From CAYJBH01 sp964370765 (GTDB taxonomy: Bacteria; Bacillota; Clostridia; Oscillospirales; Ruminococcaceae): DNA of 64,000 nucleotides. The stretch lies in the NCBI GenBank assembly GCA_964370765.1, contig CAYJKW010000001.1:1-64000 (forward strand), in the 5' to 3' direction. Of this stretch, positions 24,051-33,404 are shown one piece after another. Position numbers and translations under genes: made by a program. The notes below the pieces were generated by a model that searched no databases, was not told the origin of the DNA, and worked only from the letters and a program-made list of their open reading frames with translations. Position 1 is the first letter of the stretch. Every line of letters starts with the position of its first letter.

Positions 24051-24080
24051 ATTTTACCATATTTGCAATCACTTTGTCGA
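24051..24080 (-). promoter_or_regulatory. Promoter candidate of the PrsA-like/minD-like operon
   Basis: On the minus strand TCGACA (24080-24075) and TAAAAT (24056-24051) are 18 bases apart, about 30 bases before the lipoprotein ATG. Confidence 0.5.
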
Positions 24081-24172
24081 TACTATTTCGCATAATTTAC
24101 ATTTTATACAATGAAGATAAGTGTTTATGCACAGAATTATACACAAACAGCATAGCTGAGCATCTATTAAGC

Positions 24173-25072
24173 TTATAAATGCCTTTTACTACTTAATATA
24201 GCAAGTATCAACTTTCCTTCGTTCTCCGGCTTTAAGGCAATTTCTTTAGCTGCAGTAAGTACCGCACCTGCACCGACAGATAGTGGTAGTCCATCGGTAT
24301 AAAGCACCTCGGTTGCACATTTTCTTGCAGCAGAGGTCGCCACCGATACGATATCGTCTACAATATATGGATTGTAGTTACCGGGGATAAGTGGTAGACC
24401 AATATCATTTAGACCATGTGGGCTATAGATACCACCGGTTAAAACCTGACTTTCAAAAGGTTGCACCCCTATTATAGATATGCCGTTTGTCCATGCCTTA
24501 ACATATTCACCGGTTCCGCTTACCGTACCGCCGCTACCTATACCGGTAACAAGAAAGTTAAAATCCTCACCTGCTACCTTAAGTATCTGTGGGCCGGTAA
24601 TACGGCGATGCACTTCGGGGTTATCATCGTTGTTAACAAAATCAACAAAATACCCACCTATCTTCTGAGCAAGGGCAGCAGTGTATTGTAATTTTTCGCT
24701 AGCTGTGCTTTTTTCGGGGGCAAAGTGTAGATTTGCACCAAGTGTTTTAAGAAGTTTACTGCGTTCCTCCGGTAGGGTTTGAGGAACCACAAGATGGGCA
24801 GGGTGCCCCATGCTGAGTGCGGCTATCGTAAGCGCCATACCAAAACTACCACCGGAATAATCCACAACCGGCATACCGCCCTTTAGTTTGTGGTTTTCTT
24901 TGGCATATTTTAACATGTTATAGGCCACATAGTCTTTCGATGTGCCGGTAGAGCCAAAGTAATTTATAACACCGACTATATCGGCATTAAGATTGTGTAA
25001 TTTTTTAAATCCGTTTAGATAGATATATTTAAAATCCACACACATATCATAGTAGTTATTAAAAGTTTCCAC
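24173..25072 (-). CDS. PLP-dependent enzyme of the cysteine synthase fold (fold type II)
   Basis: This protein of about 299 residues is related to cysteine synthase and related beta-substituting enzymes. The PLP lysine lies in GSTGTSKDYVA (near residue 47), the asparagine-loop equivalent is VVDYSGGSFGMALTIAA, and the phosphate-binding loop is GIGSGGTVSGTGEY. A GTG at 25072 is chosen as start because TTTGGAGG lies just before it; the longer frame starts with TTG without a good site. The usual TSGNTG motif is changed to SGGSFG, so it is probably not a standard O-acetylserine sulfhydrylase. No other sulfur genes are adjacent. Confidence 0.8.
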   Translation of the reverse strand: METFNNYYDMCVDFKYIYLNGFKKLHNLNADIVGVINYFGSTGTSKDYVAYNMLKYAKENHKLKGGMPVVDYSGGSFGMALTIAALSMGHPAHLVVPQTLPEERSKLLKTLGANLHFAPEKSTASEKLQYTAALAQKIGGYFVDFVNNDDNPEVHRRITGPQILKVAGEDFNFLVTGIGSGGTVSGTGEYVKAWTNGISIIGVQPFESQVLTGGIYSPHGLNDIGLPLIPGNYNPYIVDDIVSVATSAARKCATEVLYTDGLPLSVGAGAVLTAAKEIALKPENEGKLILAILSSKRHL

Positions 25073-25137
25073 TTTACCTCCAAATATATAGCTGTTAACC
25101 TTGCGGTTAGTTATCAATATCTTCCCTATTATAAATA

Positions 25138-25165
25138 ATTATAGCAAAAAAAATAAAAAGTACAA
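25138..25165 (-). promoter_or_regulatory. Promoter candidate of the PLP enzyme gene
   Basis: On the minus strand TTGTAC (25165-25160) and TATAAT (25143-25138) are 16 bases apart. Confidence 0.6.
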
Positions 25166-25183
25166 GGATTTTCTTGTGTGTTG

Positions 25184-25212
25184 TTGAAATTATTGTGATT
25201 TTTTGCTATTAT
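25184..25212 (+). promoter_or_regulatory. Promoter candidate of mnmG
   Basis: TTGAAA (25184-25189), a 17-base spacer and TATTAT (25207-25212) lie 33 bases before the mnmG start, divergent from the PLP enzyme promoter. Confidence 0.65.
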
Positions 25213-25244
25213 ATAGTGTAGAATTGCAAAATTAGGAGAAAAGT

Positions 25245-27124
25245 TTGCCGAAATATCTCGATAGATTTGATGTAGTTGTAATAGGTGCCGGGCATGCCGG
25301 AATAGAAGCAGCCCATGCTGCCGCACGTGTAGGTGTAAAGGTAGGCTTATTTACCCTTACCTTGGATGGTATTGCAAATATGCCCTGTAATCCGGCTATA
25401 GGTGGGGCTGCAAAANNNNNNNNNNACTTGTAAGGGAGATAGATGCACTAGGTGGCGAGATGGGAATAGCGGCGGACAAAACAGCGATCCAGCTACGCAT
25501 GCTTGGAATGTCTAAGGGTGCGGCGGTTCAATCGCTGCGTGTGCAGACCGATCGTCAGGCATATCATCGACTTATGAAAAAGCGTCTTGAAAAAAATGAT
25601 AATATCTATATAAAACAGGGCGAGGTTGTTGATATAGTTACATCAAAAGGTTGTGTTACCGGCATAAAAACTCGGCTTGGAAGCCACTATGCGGCCAAAG
25701 CGGTTGTAGTTGCTACGGGAACATATCTTGGTGGTAGGATATTTGTAGGTGACGCAAGCTATAAAAGTGGCCCGGACGGACACCATGCATCGATACAACT
25801 TTCTAAAAGTTTACAACGATTAGGGGTAGAGTTAAGGCGATTTAAAACAGGTACGCCGGCACGGGTGAAAAAAAGTAGCATTGATTTAGCAGCCTTAGAG
25901 GTTCAACCGGGGGAGTCGCTGCCCTTTACCTTTTCTTTTTCTACAAGGATCCCACCTAAAAATCTTTCGGTATGCCATATTGCATATACCGATGAAAATG
26001 GGCACAAAATATTAAGGGACAATCTTCATCGCTCACCGCTTTACAGCGGAGACATCGTTGGAACCGGCCCGAGATATTGCCCGTCTATTGAGGATAAGGT
26101 AGTTAGATTTGCCGATAAACCTCGACATCAACTTTTTATAGAACCATGCGGCATGGATACCGAAGAAATGTATATTCAGGGTATGTCATCATCCATGCCC
26201 GAGGATGTACAGCTACAGTTTTATCGAAGCATTAAAGGGTTTGATAATGCTGAGATTATGCGTCCGGCCTATGCAATAGAGTATGATTGTTGTAATAGCT
26301 TACAGCTTAGTGCCGGTCTGCGCTTTAAACACATATCAGGCCTGTACGGTGCGGGACAGTTTAACGGAACATCCGGCTATGAGGAAGCGGCGGCACAGGG
26401 GCTTGTTGCAGGGCTAAATGCAGCGAGATTTTGTAAGGGAATGGATGAAATTCATCTATCCAGAACTAACAGCTATATAGGTAGTCTTATTGATGATCTT
26501 GTAACAAAAGGTACAAACGAGCCCTACAGGATGATGACCAGTCGAAGTGAATATCGCCTGTTTTTAAGGCAGGATAATGCCGATTACCGACTTTGCCCAA
26601 TTGCACATAAGCTTGGTATACTATCTAAAAGCCGCTTTACACAGTTTAATAGGCGGGTGAAACAGGGCGAAAATCTATTAAAGCTGTTAAAAAAGACATC
26701 GATTAAACCTGTGGATATAAACGATATCCTACAGCGAAATGGAAGTGATATTATATTATCGCCAACACCCGCAATAGAGCTTTTGCGCAGACCACAGGTT
26801 ACAATACAGGATATAATGCCGCTACTTTCACAGAATGATTTTAATTTTGCAGTATGCTTTTATATACAGACCGAGATTAAATATGAGGGGTACCTACGCC
26901 GTCAACAGCTTAGAATAGAGCAACAAAGGCGGGACGAGCAGATTACAATACCATCGGATTTTGATTATGGCGCAGTTACGCATCTATCGGCTGAGGCAAA
27001 GGAAAAACTTGCTGCAGTAAAGGCTACAAACATAGCTTTAGCAGCAAGAATACCGGGTGTTAACCCGTCCGATATTGCTGTACTTGTACTTGCGATAAAA
27101 AGACACAGAAAGGAACAACGTTAA
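25245..27124 (+). CDS. mnmG: tRNA uridine-5-carboxymethylaminomethyl modification enzyme MnmG (interrupted by an N-run)
   Basis: This FAD-dependent enzyme, with MnmE, modifies the wobble uridine of several tRNAs. The N terminus shows the dinucleotide-binding motif VVIGAGHAGIEAA, and the family block CNPAIGGAAK ends at the gap. After it come MGIAADKTAIQLRML, GTYLGGRIFVG, FIEPCGMDTEEMY and the C-terminal helical domain. A TTG start with AGGAG six bases before it fits best. Ten Ns at 25416-25425 break the frame; the expected sequence (a Gly-His pair) needs a gap length different from ten modulo three, so the N-run is a placeholder and not evidence of a real frameshift. Confidence 0.96.
25416..25425. 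other. Run of ten Ns (assembly gap)
   Basis: Ten undetermined bases inside the conserved FAD-binding region of mnmG. The size is probably arbitrary. Confidence 0.98.
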
Positions 27125-27126
27125 AG

Positions 27127-27606
27127 ATGCCTGTTAATAAAAGATTTATTGTAAGGTTGCTTATATGTATTATATTAATAACGATGGCGGCTGGTGGCTC
27201 TGTCTTAATAAAGGAGACGATAGACAGCGTTACTGCACCGGAAAACTCCCTTCCGATTATAACCGGAAGTATCGGGTATACAACCCCTTATATAGAGCGT
27301 GCCGGATATGAGTGGAATTTCTTCACAACAGAGGTGAAGGTGCCTACGGTATCACCACCCGATTTAAGATTAATTATTACAAATGTTACGGCCGATACAC
27401 CTATATTAATTAACTTTTCTAAGGAGCCGGATACATTGGCGGTTTCGATGAGTGAGGGGCAGTATAACCTTGAATTTGTATCACAGGATATTAATGCACT
27501 GTATACACCGGAGGTTGCCGGCGTTTACACCTACTGTGTTGAAGCGGGTTTTGACCGTGGTTCGATAATTTACTATTTTGCTGTAGAGGTTAAGGAGATG
27601 GTTTAG
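27127..27606 (+). CDS. Membrane-anchored protein with an Ig-like extracellular domain, function unknown
   Basis: This 159-residue protein has one N-terminal membrane segment (about residues 8-28) and a beta-rich outside domain. The domain's end (TPEVAGVYTYCVEAGFDRGS followed by IIYYFAVEV) resembles the domain of the M23 peptidase at 39254-40543 (AQPGLYNYMVTIEQ ... FSYGFDY). The same N-terminal layout occurs there too. It starts two bases after mnmG and is surely co-transcribed with it. I do not recognise a named family. A role at the cell surface or sporulation septum is possible, but that is inference. Confidence 0.75.
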   Translation: MPVNKRFIVRLLICIILITMAAGGSVLIKETIDSVTAPENSLPIITGSIGYTTPYIERAGYEWNFFTTEVKVPTVSPPDLRLIITNVTADTPILINFSKEPDTLAVSMSEGQYNLEFVSQDINALYTPEVAGVYTYCVEAGFDRGSIIYYFAVEVKEMV

Positions 27607-27963
27607 CTATTCCGGCTGATGGCTGCGAGATAGCAATGCCGCAAGCGATGCAAACAAAACGGATCCACATATACCTGCAGCAGCCGATGTAAGTCCACCT
27701 GTTAATATGCCGGTAATGCCCTCTTTTTCAATTGCAGTAATTACACCTTGCATCATTAAATGCCCAAACCCCGGCAGCGGAACCGTTGCACCGGCACCGG
27801 CAAAATCAACTATAGGTTGGTAAAGCTCAAATGCCGATAGTACTGCACCTATAATAAAAAGACTTACAAGTAACTTTGCAGGTGTTACGGTAAACCTGTC
27901 CATTATTATCTGGCATATACCGCACAGTAAGCCCCCTACTAAAAATGCTTTTAAAAAATCCAT
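27607..27963 (-). CDS. spoVAE: Stage V sporulation protein AE (SpoVAE)
   Basis: This 118-residue hydrophobic protein has the SpoVAE pattern: FLVGGLLCGICQIIMDRF (about residues 7-24), TPAKLLVSLFIIGAVLSAF and PLPGFGHLMMQGV. SpoVA proteins form the channel through which dipicolinic acid enters the forespore and leaves on germination. It stands alone, without spoVAC or spoVAD, so those must lie elsewhere. Its stop abuts the end of the gene at 27127-27606 from the opposite strand, and its ATG adjoins the mazF stop. It is the clearest sign in the window of a spore-forming lineage. Confidence 0.92.
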   Translation of the reverse strand: MDFLKAFLVGGLLCGICQIIMDRFTVTPAKLLVSLFIIGAVLSAFELYQPIVDFAGAGATVPLPGFGHLMMQGVITAIEKEGITGILTGGLTSAAAGICGSVLFASLAALLSRSHQPE

Positions 27964-28317
27964 CTACCCCTCCTGTTGAAGCCCAAGGCTTACACCCAAA
28001 GCACCATCAATCTGCCTAAGCCTTCCCTCCGGCAACGAACCTGTTCTTTCTCGTAACCGCTGCTTATCTATGGTTCGTAGCTGCTCTAACAGAACAACAC
28101 TGTCCTTAGATAGCCCACAGTCTACACTGCTTATCGGTATATGTGTAGGTAGTGGGTTTTTTCCTACCCTACTTGTAATAGCGGCGGCTATAACTGTAGG
28201 GCTGTGCCTGTTCCCTACATTGTTTTGAACAATAAGTACCGGCCGTATGCCACCTTGCTCTGACCCTACAACAGGGCTTAAATCGGCGTAGAAAACTTCC
28301 CCTCTTTTAATTTCCAT
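27964..28317 (-). CDS. MazF/PemK-type endoribonuclease
   Basis: This 117-residue protein is a typical EndoA/MazF toxin, a sequence-specific mRNA endonuclease. Motifs include RGEVFYADLSPVVGSEQGGIRPVLIVQN (residues 5-32) with the conserved Gly-Arg-Pro region, and LLEQLRTIDKQRL near residue 78. No antitoxin gene of MazE type lies directly upstream; the next gene there is acpS on the other strand. In Bacillota the mazE/mazF pair often lies near alr and acpS, so this may be a rearranged form of that locus. It ends one base before spoVAE. Its partner is unknown from this window. Confidence 0.93.
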   Translation of the reverse strand: MEIKRGEVFYADLSPVVGSEQGGIRPVLIVQNNVGNRHSPTVIAAAITSRVGKNPLPTHIPISSVDCGLSKDSVVLLEQLRTIDKQRLRERTGSLPEGRLRQIDGALGVSLGLQQEG

Positions 28318-28367
28318 TGCTTCTCCTTAGTGCAAAAATATGTTTGTAATGATATTTTTGCCGTTAC

Positions 28368-28396
28368 TTTACTTTTTATTCCATCTAATGTATAAT
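28368..28396 (+). promoter_or_regulatory. Promoter of acpS
   Basis: TTTACT (28368-28373) and TATAAT (28391-28396) are separated by 17 bases, 28 bases before the GTG start of acpS. Confidence 0.65.
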
Positions 28397-28424
28397 TTCA
28401 TTAATTCGACAAAGAGGGAATAGT

Positions 28425-28778
28425 GTGAGAATAGGTATTGATGCTGTGCTAATTAAAAGAATGGAAAAAAGCATAAAATCTGAGCATTTCTTAAAAAGGG
28501 TGTTTGGTGAGCGTGAGCTGATAGAACTTGAAAAGCGAGCATTTAGCCCCAAATCGGCAGCAGTATGTTTTGCAGCAAAGGAGGCATTTGGGAAAGCTGT
28601 GGGGTACGGCATAATGACACGCTTTGCTCTAAAAGATGTTGAGCTGCTACACAAATCAAACGGAAGACCGTATATAAAATTAGCTCCTGCCGCACGTAGA
28701 TTATGCGGAAGGAGCAGGGTTTCGGTATCGGTAACGCATGAGGGCGAGCTTGCTATCGTTGTTGTTGCATTGGCGTAG
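28425..28778 (+). CDS. acpS: Holo-[acyl-carrier-protein] synthase
   Basis: This 117-residue enzyme transfers 4'-phosphopantetheine from CoA to acyl carrier protein in fatty-acid synthesis. The Mg-binding motif RIGIDAVLIKRME (residues 2-14; the conserved Asp is at 6) and FAAKEAFGKAVGYGI (residues 48-62; Glu at 52) are both present. The length is normal. It starts with GTG after AGAGGG. It is monocistronic here and converges on the AEC carrier gene. Nearby mazF on the other strand recalls the common acpS/alr/mazEF neighbourhood of Bacillota. Confidence 0.95.
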   Translation: MRIGIDAVLIKRMEKSIKSEHFLKRVFGERELIELEKRAFSPKSAAVCFAAKEAFGKAVGYGIMTRFALKDVELLHKSNGRPYIKLAPAARRLCGRSRVSVSVTHEGELAIVVVALA

Positions 28779-28803
28779 CAAGGCAGTTTTTATAATTATA
28801 TGT

Positions 28804-29745
28804 CTAAATTATTACTGTAGTAAATAAGATCATAAGGGGTAACGTTACAGCACAAAGTATGGTTGTAAGGGTTACTACCTTAATAGCAAAGTCCACATCT
28901 CGCCCATACTGTTGTGCGAAAAGTGCAGCGGTAGTTGCGGTGCATGTTGCGGTACAGATTATGGTAGATAACACCATCGTTTGATCCAATTTATAAAAAA
29001 TATTTATAAGATATAAAAGCGCTATGAATATTATGGGGATTAAAAACAATTTTACCGCTGCAACCTGAATAACCCTTTTATCGGAAAACATACTTCTAAA
29101 GTTACATTTTGAGATAAAAACACCCAGTATGATCATAGATAGTGGTGTGTTTAGGCTTGCGATGTAGGTTATTGGTTCTGAGATAAAAGAAGGGAAACGT
29201 ATCCCTGTAATATAAAAAGTGAATCCCGTTATAACCGCCACTATTGCAGGGGTGGTTATAACTTTTTTGATACGCATTGCCAGCGAAAGATTATCTTCGT
29301 CCGACACTACCGAAACACCGTGTGACCAAAGAAATGGGTTGTACACCGCAAAATATGCAGTGCCATAAAATATTCCTATATCACCGAATGTTGCGTACAA
29401 AAGTGGGAATCCCATGAAAATGCTGTTGGGATATGTACAGGCAAATATACTGATTCTGCTTGTCCAGGACTTAGTTCCGAATATCAATGTAGATACTATT
29501 GCACCAAGCGACAGTGCTAGTGTGGCAAGCAGCAGTGATAAGGCTAAATTTTTTGCCATCTCGGGTGAGTAGTCTGCCTGAAAAGCATTAAGTATAGAGC
29601 AGCTTACAACGACTTGAAAAAGAATATTAGTAAGTTCCTTGACTGTTCCTTGAGATATAAGTCCGCGCCTATCCAAAAAGAAACCAACGCCCATAAGCAC
29701 GAACATGATTAAAATCTGATTTGCTAAGATAATTGCAAAATCCAT
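28804..29745 (-). CDS. AEC-family transporter
   Basis: This 313-residue membrane protein has about ten hydrophobic segments in the two-halves pattern of the auxin efflux carrier family. The N-terminal LMGVGFFLDRRGLIS and C-terminal TATTAALFAQQYGRD are typical. Bacterial members export or import small organic acids such as malate or malonate. It lies 13 bases behind lepA on the same strand and may be co-transcribed with it. The substrate is unknown. Confidence 0.88.
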   Translation of the reverse strand: MDFAIILANQILIMFVLMGVGFFLDRRGLISQGTVKELTNILFQVVVSCSILNAFQADYSPEMAKNLALSLLLATLALSLGAIVSTLIFGTKSWTSRISIFACTYPNSIFMGFPLLYATFGDIGIFYGTAYFAVYNPFLWSHGVSVVSDEDNLSLAMRIKKVITTPAIVAVITGFTFYITGIRFPSFISEPITYIASLNTPLSMIILGVFISKCNFRSMFSDKRVIQVAAVKLFLIPIIFIALLYLINIFYKLDQTMVLSTIICTATCTATTAALFAQQYGRDVDFAIKVVTLTTILCAVTLPLMILFTTVII

Positions 29746-29758
29746 CTATTTGACCTAC

Positions 29759-31561
29759 CTAATCTAACTTTAGTACGGCTGTAAAGGCCTCACTCGGAAC
29801 CTCTACGCTACCAAGCTGACGCATCTTCTTTTTACCCTCTTTTTGCTTTTCAAGTAGTTTCTTTTTACGGGTGATATCACCGCCATAACATTTTGCAAGT
29901 ACATCTTTACGCATTGCACTTACTGTCTCTCTTGCGATAATTTTACCGCCGATAGCTGCCTGTATAGGCACCTCAAACATCTGCCTTGGGATGCTTTCCT
30001 TTAGCTTTTCGGCAATTTTGCGCCCACGCTCGTAGGCCTTATCAACATGAACAATCAGCGAAAATGCATCGACTACATCACCGTTAAGCATAATATCCAG
30101 ACGGCACAGTTTAGATTTTTCATACCCGCACAGTTCATACTCGTAGCTGGCATAGCCACGACTACGGCTTTTGATTGTGTCGAAAAAGTCGTAGACAATT
30201 TCACCAAGTGGAAGTAGATAGTGTAGGTCAACACGGGTTGGGTCGATATATTTCATATCTTTAAATATACCTCGGCGCTCCTGACACAGGTCCATAAGTG
30301 CACCGACATAGTCGGTAGGGGTATATACATGCGCATTTACAAACGGCTCTTCGCTGCTTGCAATTTTAGTTACCTCCGGATAGTTTGTCGGGTTGTCTAT
30401 CATCATTACCGTATCGTCGGTAAGGGTAAGTTTATATTCAACCGAAGGTGCGGTAGTAACAAGCTCCATCATAAACTCACGTTCAAGGCGCTCTATTATC
30501 ACCTCAAGATGAAGTAGCCCTAAAAAACCACATCTAAAACCAAAGCCCAGTGCAACCGATGTTTCTGGGACAAAGGAAAGCGATGCATCGTTTAAAAGAA
30601 GTCGATCAAGTGCATCACGCAGATCGTTGTAACGGCTGCCATCGGCAGGGTAGATACCACAGTAAACCATAGGAACAACTGGTCGATAGCCCGGCAGTGG
30701 CTCCGTGGCCGGATTGTCGGCAAGCATCACGGTATCACCAACACGTGTATCACGAACATTTTTAATAGAAGCACAAAGGTAGCCAACCTGTCCGGCCTGT
30801 AATCTACCTGTCGGTGCCATTGCTATAGCGCCGTTATGCCCTACCTCGGTTACTATATATTCTGTGCCTGAGCGGAACATCTTAATGGTATCACCAACCG
30901 CAACACTACCGTCTACTACACGTATATATACAATTACACCTTTGTAGCTATCATAAAGGCTATCAAAAATTAGCGCCCTAAAGGGTGCATTTATATCACC
31001 AGATGGAGGGGGGACATTCTTTACAACATCCTCTAACACGGCCTCGATACCAACACCCATCTTTGCCGAAACGTGCGGAGCCTCAAGGCAGGGGATTCCT
31101 ACAATCTCCTCTACCTCCTGTGCCACCCTTTCAGGATCGGCACTGGGTAGGTCTATTTTATTAAGGATAGGCACAATTTCAAGCCCACCCTCTACCGCAA
31201 GGTAGGTGTTGGCAAGTGTCTGAGCTTCAACACCCTGTGATGCATCTATAACTAGGATGGCACCTTCACAGGCTGCAAGACTACGGCTAACCTCGTAGTT
31301 AAAGTCAACATGTCCGGGGGTGTCGATAAGATTTAGTTCATATTGTTGGCCATCGGCTGCTTTGTAGTCTATTGTTACAGCCCTTGCCTTGATAGTGATA
31401 CCACGCTCTCTCTCGATGTCCATATTATCAAGCAGCTGGTTTTCCATAAGGCGTTCTTCTACAGCGCTTGTTTTTTCCAAAATCCTGTCCGCTAAGGTGG
31501 ATTTACCGTGGTCGATGTGTGCAATTATGCTAAAGTTACGAATATGCTTTTGACTGTCCAT
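29759..31561 (-). CDS. lepA: Elongation factor 4 (LepA)
   Basis: This ribosome-associated GTPase of 600 residues has G1 AHIDHGKST (near residue 15), G3 DTPGHVDF, G4 NKID and the LepA-specific C-terminal domain ending RQLGSVEVPSEAF. It helps remodel stalled or mistranslocated ribosomes and affects initiation. The ATG at 31561 is preferred over the ORF's first codon because TTAGGAG lies directly upstream and the family starts at this point (MDSQKHIRNFSIIAHIDHG). A promoter at 31587-31615 separates it from the histidine kinase gene. Confidence 0.97.
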   Translation of the reverse strand: MDSQKHIRNFSIIAHIDHGKSTLADRILEKTSAVEERLMENQLLDNMDIERERGITIKARAVTIDYKAADGQQYELNLIDTPGHVDFNYEVSRSLAACEGAILVIDASQGVEAQTLANTYLAVEGGLEIVPILNKIDLPSADPERVAQEVEEIVGIPCLEAPHVSAKMGVGIEAVLEDVVKNVPPPSGDINAPFRALIFDSLYDSYKGVIVYIRVVDGSVAVGDTIKMFRSGTEYIVTEVGHNGAIAMAPTGRLQAGQVGYLCASIKNVRDTRVGDTVMLADNPATEPLPGYRPVVPMVYCGIYPADGSRYNDLRDALDRLLLNDASLSFVPETSVALGFGFRCGFLGLLHLEVIIERLEREFMMELVTTAPSVEYKLTLTDDTVMMIDNPTNYPEVTKIASSEEPFVNAHVYTPTDYVGALMDLCQERRGIFKDMKYIDPTRVDLHYLLPLGEIVYDFFDTIKSRSRGYASYEYELCGYEKSKLCRLDIMLNGDVVDAFSLIVHVDKAYERGRKIAEKLKESIPRQMFEVPIQAAIGGKIIARETVSAMRKDVLAKCYGGDITRKKKLLEKQKEGKKKMRQLGSVEVPSEAFTAVLKLD

Positions 31562-31586
31562 TATTTCTCCTAATATAATCCACAAT

Positions 31587-31615
31587 ATTTTACCATAAAA
31601 AGCAAGATTTAGCAA
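31587..31615 (-). promoter_or_regulatory. Promoter of lepA
   Basis: On the minus strand TTGCTA (31615-31610) and TAAAAT (31592-31587) are 17 bases apart, 25 bases before the lepA ATG. Confidence 0.65.
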
Positions 31616-31669
31616 CTGCACAGCAAAAATAAATACTATAAGCTGTAAATTGTGTAGTATAATAATTTT

Positions 31670-32560
31670 TTATTGCATGTTATTAAGATCAATGCAGATG
31701 CTTAGTTTCGAATTTTTGTATTCTGCACTAATATTCATATTCATCTGCTGTGATAGGGTTTTAGATATGGATAGGCCAAGGCCCGTTGTGTTGCTTGCCG
31801 TGGAGACTGAGAAAAAGCGGTTAAACAAACGCCCTACATCCACTCCGGAAAGGCTGTTAGCCGTATTGGTAAATATTACCTCGCTGTTATCATTTAGTAC
31901 AATATGCAGATCTTTATCGCTGTACCTTATTGCGTTAGATATAATGTTATTAAATATACGCTTTAGTGCAACCTTATCTGCATGGCAGTATAGCTGTTTT
32001 TGTGTGATGTTTAGCTTTGGCACAATTTCAGCCTTGTTAAGTGATGCATAAAATTCAACGATGCTTTCTTCCAGTAAGCTGTTTATATTTACCTTTTCCA
32101 TACATAGGTCATCAACAGTGGACATTATTACGGAGTATCTGAATAGCTGTTCTGTCATTAACTTTAGTGTATCGGTTTTACTTTGAAGCAGCTCAATATA
32201 GCTGTTGATTTTTTTCTGATCATTCTCCACCTTGATTAGGTCAAGATAGCCGCACATTGATGTAAGTGGGGTTCGTAGATCATGCAAGATGTTGGTGACT
32301 GCTTCCTTTAGCTCTCTATCGCCGTTTTGATATAAAAGGCGCTGCCGTTGTAGCTGTTGCAGTTGCACATTAAGCTTATGGGCAAAATTTTTTAACAATC
32401 GATCGTTAGATGATAACATTATTAACCCATTGGTGTCGGTGTTAATGTGTTTATCTAATCGATCGTATATTTCGTTTAGCCCAACCTTAATAAAGTGTAG
32501 CTTTATCGCGAGGATGGAAGTCGATAATAATAAAACAACAGATAAAATCCACGGCAGCAT
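31670..32560 (-). CDS. Sensor histidine kinase of an exporter-linked two-component system
   Basis: This 296-residue membrane kinase has one N-terminal membrane segment (about residues 4-22) and almost no extracellular sensor. It has a dimerisation/phosphoacceptor region LHDLRTPLTSMCGYLDLI (His near residue 93), N-box FNNIISNAIRYS and G-box GLGLSISK. The small sensor region is like that of kinases that sense through their partner ABC transporter. It is the last gene of a minus-strand group of regulator, ATPase, permease and kinase. The likely job is to detect a peptide antibiotic or membrane stress and activate the exporter genes. Confidence 0.9.
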   Translation of the reverse strand: MLPWILSVVLLLSTSILAIKLHFIKVGLNEIYDRLDKHINTDTNGLIMLSSNDRLLKNFAHKLNVQLQQLQRQRLLYQNGDRELKEAVTNILHDLRTPLTSMCGYLDLIKVENDQKKINSYIELLQSKTDTLKLMTEQLFRYSVIMSTVDDLCMEKVNINSLLEESIVEFYASLNKAEIVPKLNITQKQLYCHADKVALKRIFNNIISNAIRYSDKDLHIVLNDNSEVIFTNTANSLSGVDVGRLFNRFFSVSTASNTTGLGLSISKTLSQQMNMNISAEYKNSKLSICIDLNNMQ

Positions 32561-32573
32561 AGTTAATTCCTTA

Positions 32574-33404
32574 CTATTTTATATCCTTTTTAATAAAGCA
32601 ATGTGCACCTAATACCATTAGGGTGATAGCAGTTAATACAGAAAACAATATTAATAGCCATGGGTTTGCAACCTCTGTCCATGCTACCTGTAAGCACTGC
32701 CCTATCGGTAGTATTATCAGCGCTATCTGATACACCGCCCGTAGATTACCATCTATATAGCGTGGGTTTGGTACAGCCGGCTGCTCTACTAGTCTACCGT
32801 CTACACTCATTTCGTATATACCCCGACTAACCTCCGGTTCCTTTAGGTTATTGTCAAGATAGGCGGCGGATATCGAGATTAAAAAAAGCACCAAAAGGCA
32901 GACAAGTAGGGACAAAGCTTTATTAGATATATTCATTGAAATAAACGTAAATAGTGCACTGTACACAAGGCAGACAAATACCATGATTGCTATATATGTT
33001 AGTGCATTTGCCAGTCCATAGGTAAAGAATCCTAAAATAGGAATACCGATAAGCGCAACAACAAGATATATAGCCATAATTAGTATTAAGCCAATAAACA
33101 TTGTAGTTAGATTTGCTAAATATATGTTTTTTCTTTCATGCCCCATAACTATCTTGTTTTTTATGGTACCGTCGCTATATTCTGTTCCTAAAAACATAGC
33201 GCATAGCACAGCACTGAAAAAACCGATTGATGGGGCAAATGTGAAGTAAATATCCTCAAAGGTGCTATCGGGTGGGAGTGTGTCTACATTGATACACCTT
33301 ACAACTACTGCATAGATTGTAAATGATAGCATTGCAAGAGTAGAAAATAAAAAAATTCTATCGCGAAACATTCTATTAAGGTTGGCAGTTAACAATCTAT
33401 TCAT
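32574..33404 (-). CDS. ABC-2 type permease (bacitracin/lantibiotic resistance type)
   Basis: This membrane subunit of about 276 residues has six hydrophobic segments. The region LCAMFLGTEYSDGTIKNKIVMGHER near residue 75 matches the family's GTEY/SxGTIKN motif. It pairs with the ATPase encoded upstream, whose last codons overlap its start. The ATG at 33404 follows GGGAGG by eight bases. Such pumps in Bacillota export or expel peptide antibiotics or serve in lantibiotic immunity. The central extracellular loop is moderate in size and not a BceB-type large domain. Confidence 0.9.
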   Translation of the reverse strand: MNRLLTANLNRMFRDRIFLFSTLAMLSFTIYAVVVRCINVDTLPPDSTFEDIYFTFAPSIGFFSAVLCAMFLGTEYSDGTIKNKIVMGHERKNIYLANLTTMFIGLILIMAIYLVVALIGIPILGFFTYGLANALTYIAIMVFVCLVYSALFTFISMNISNKALSLLVCLLVLFLISISAAYLDNNLKEPEVSRGIYEMSVDGRLVEQPAVPNPRYIDGNLRAVYQIALIILPIGQCLQVAWTEVANPWLLILFSVLTAITLMVLGAHCFIKKDIK

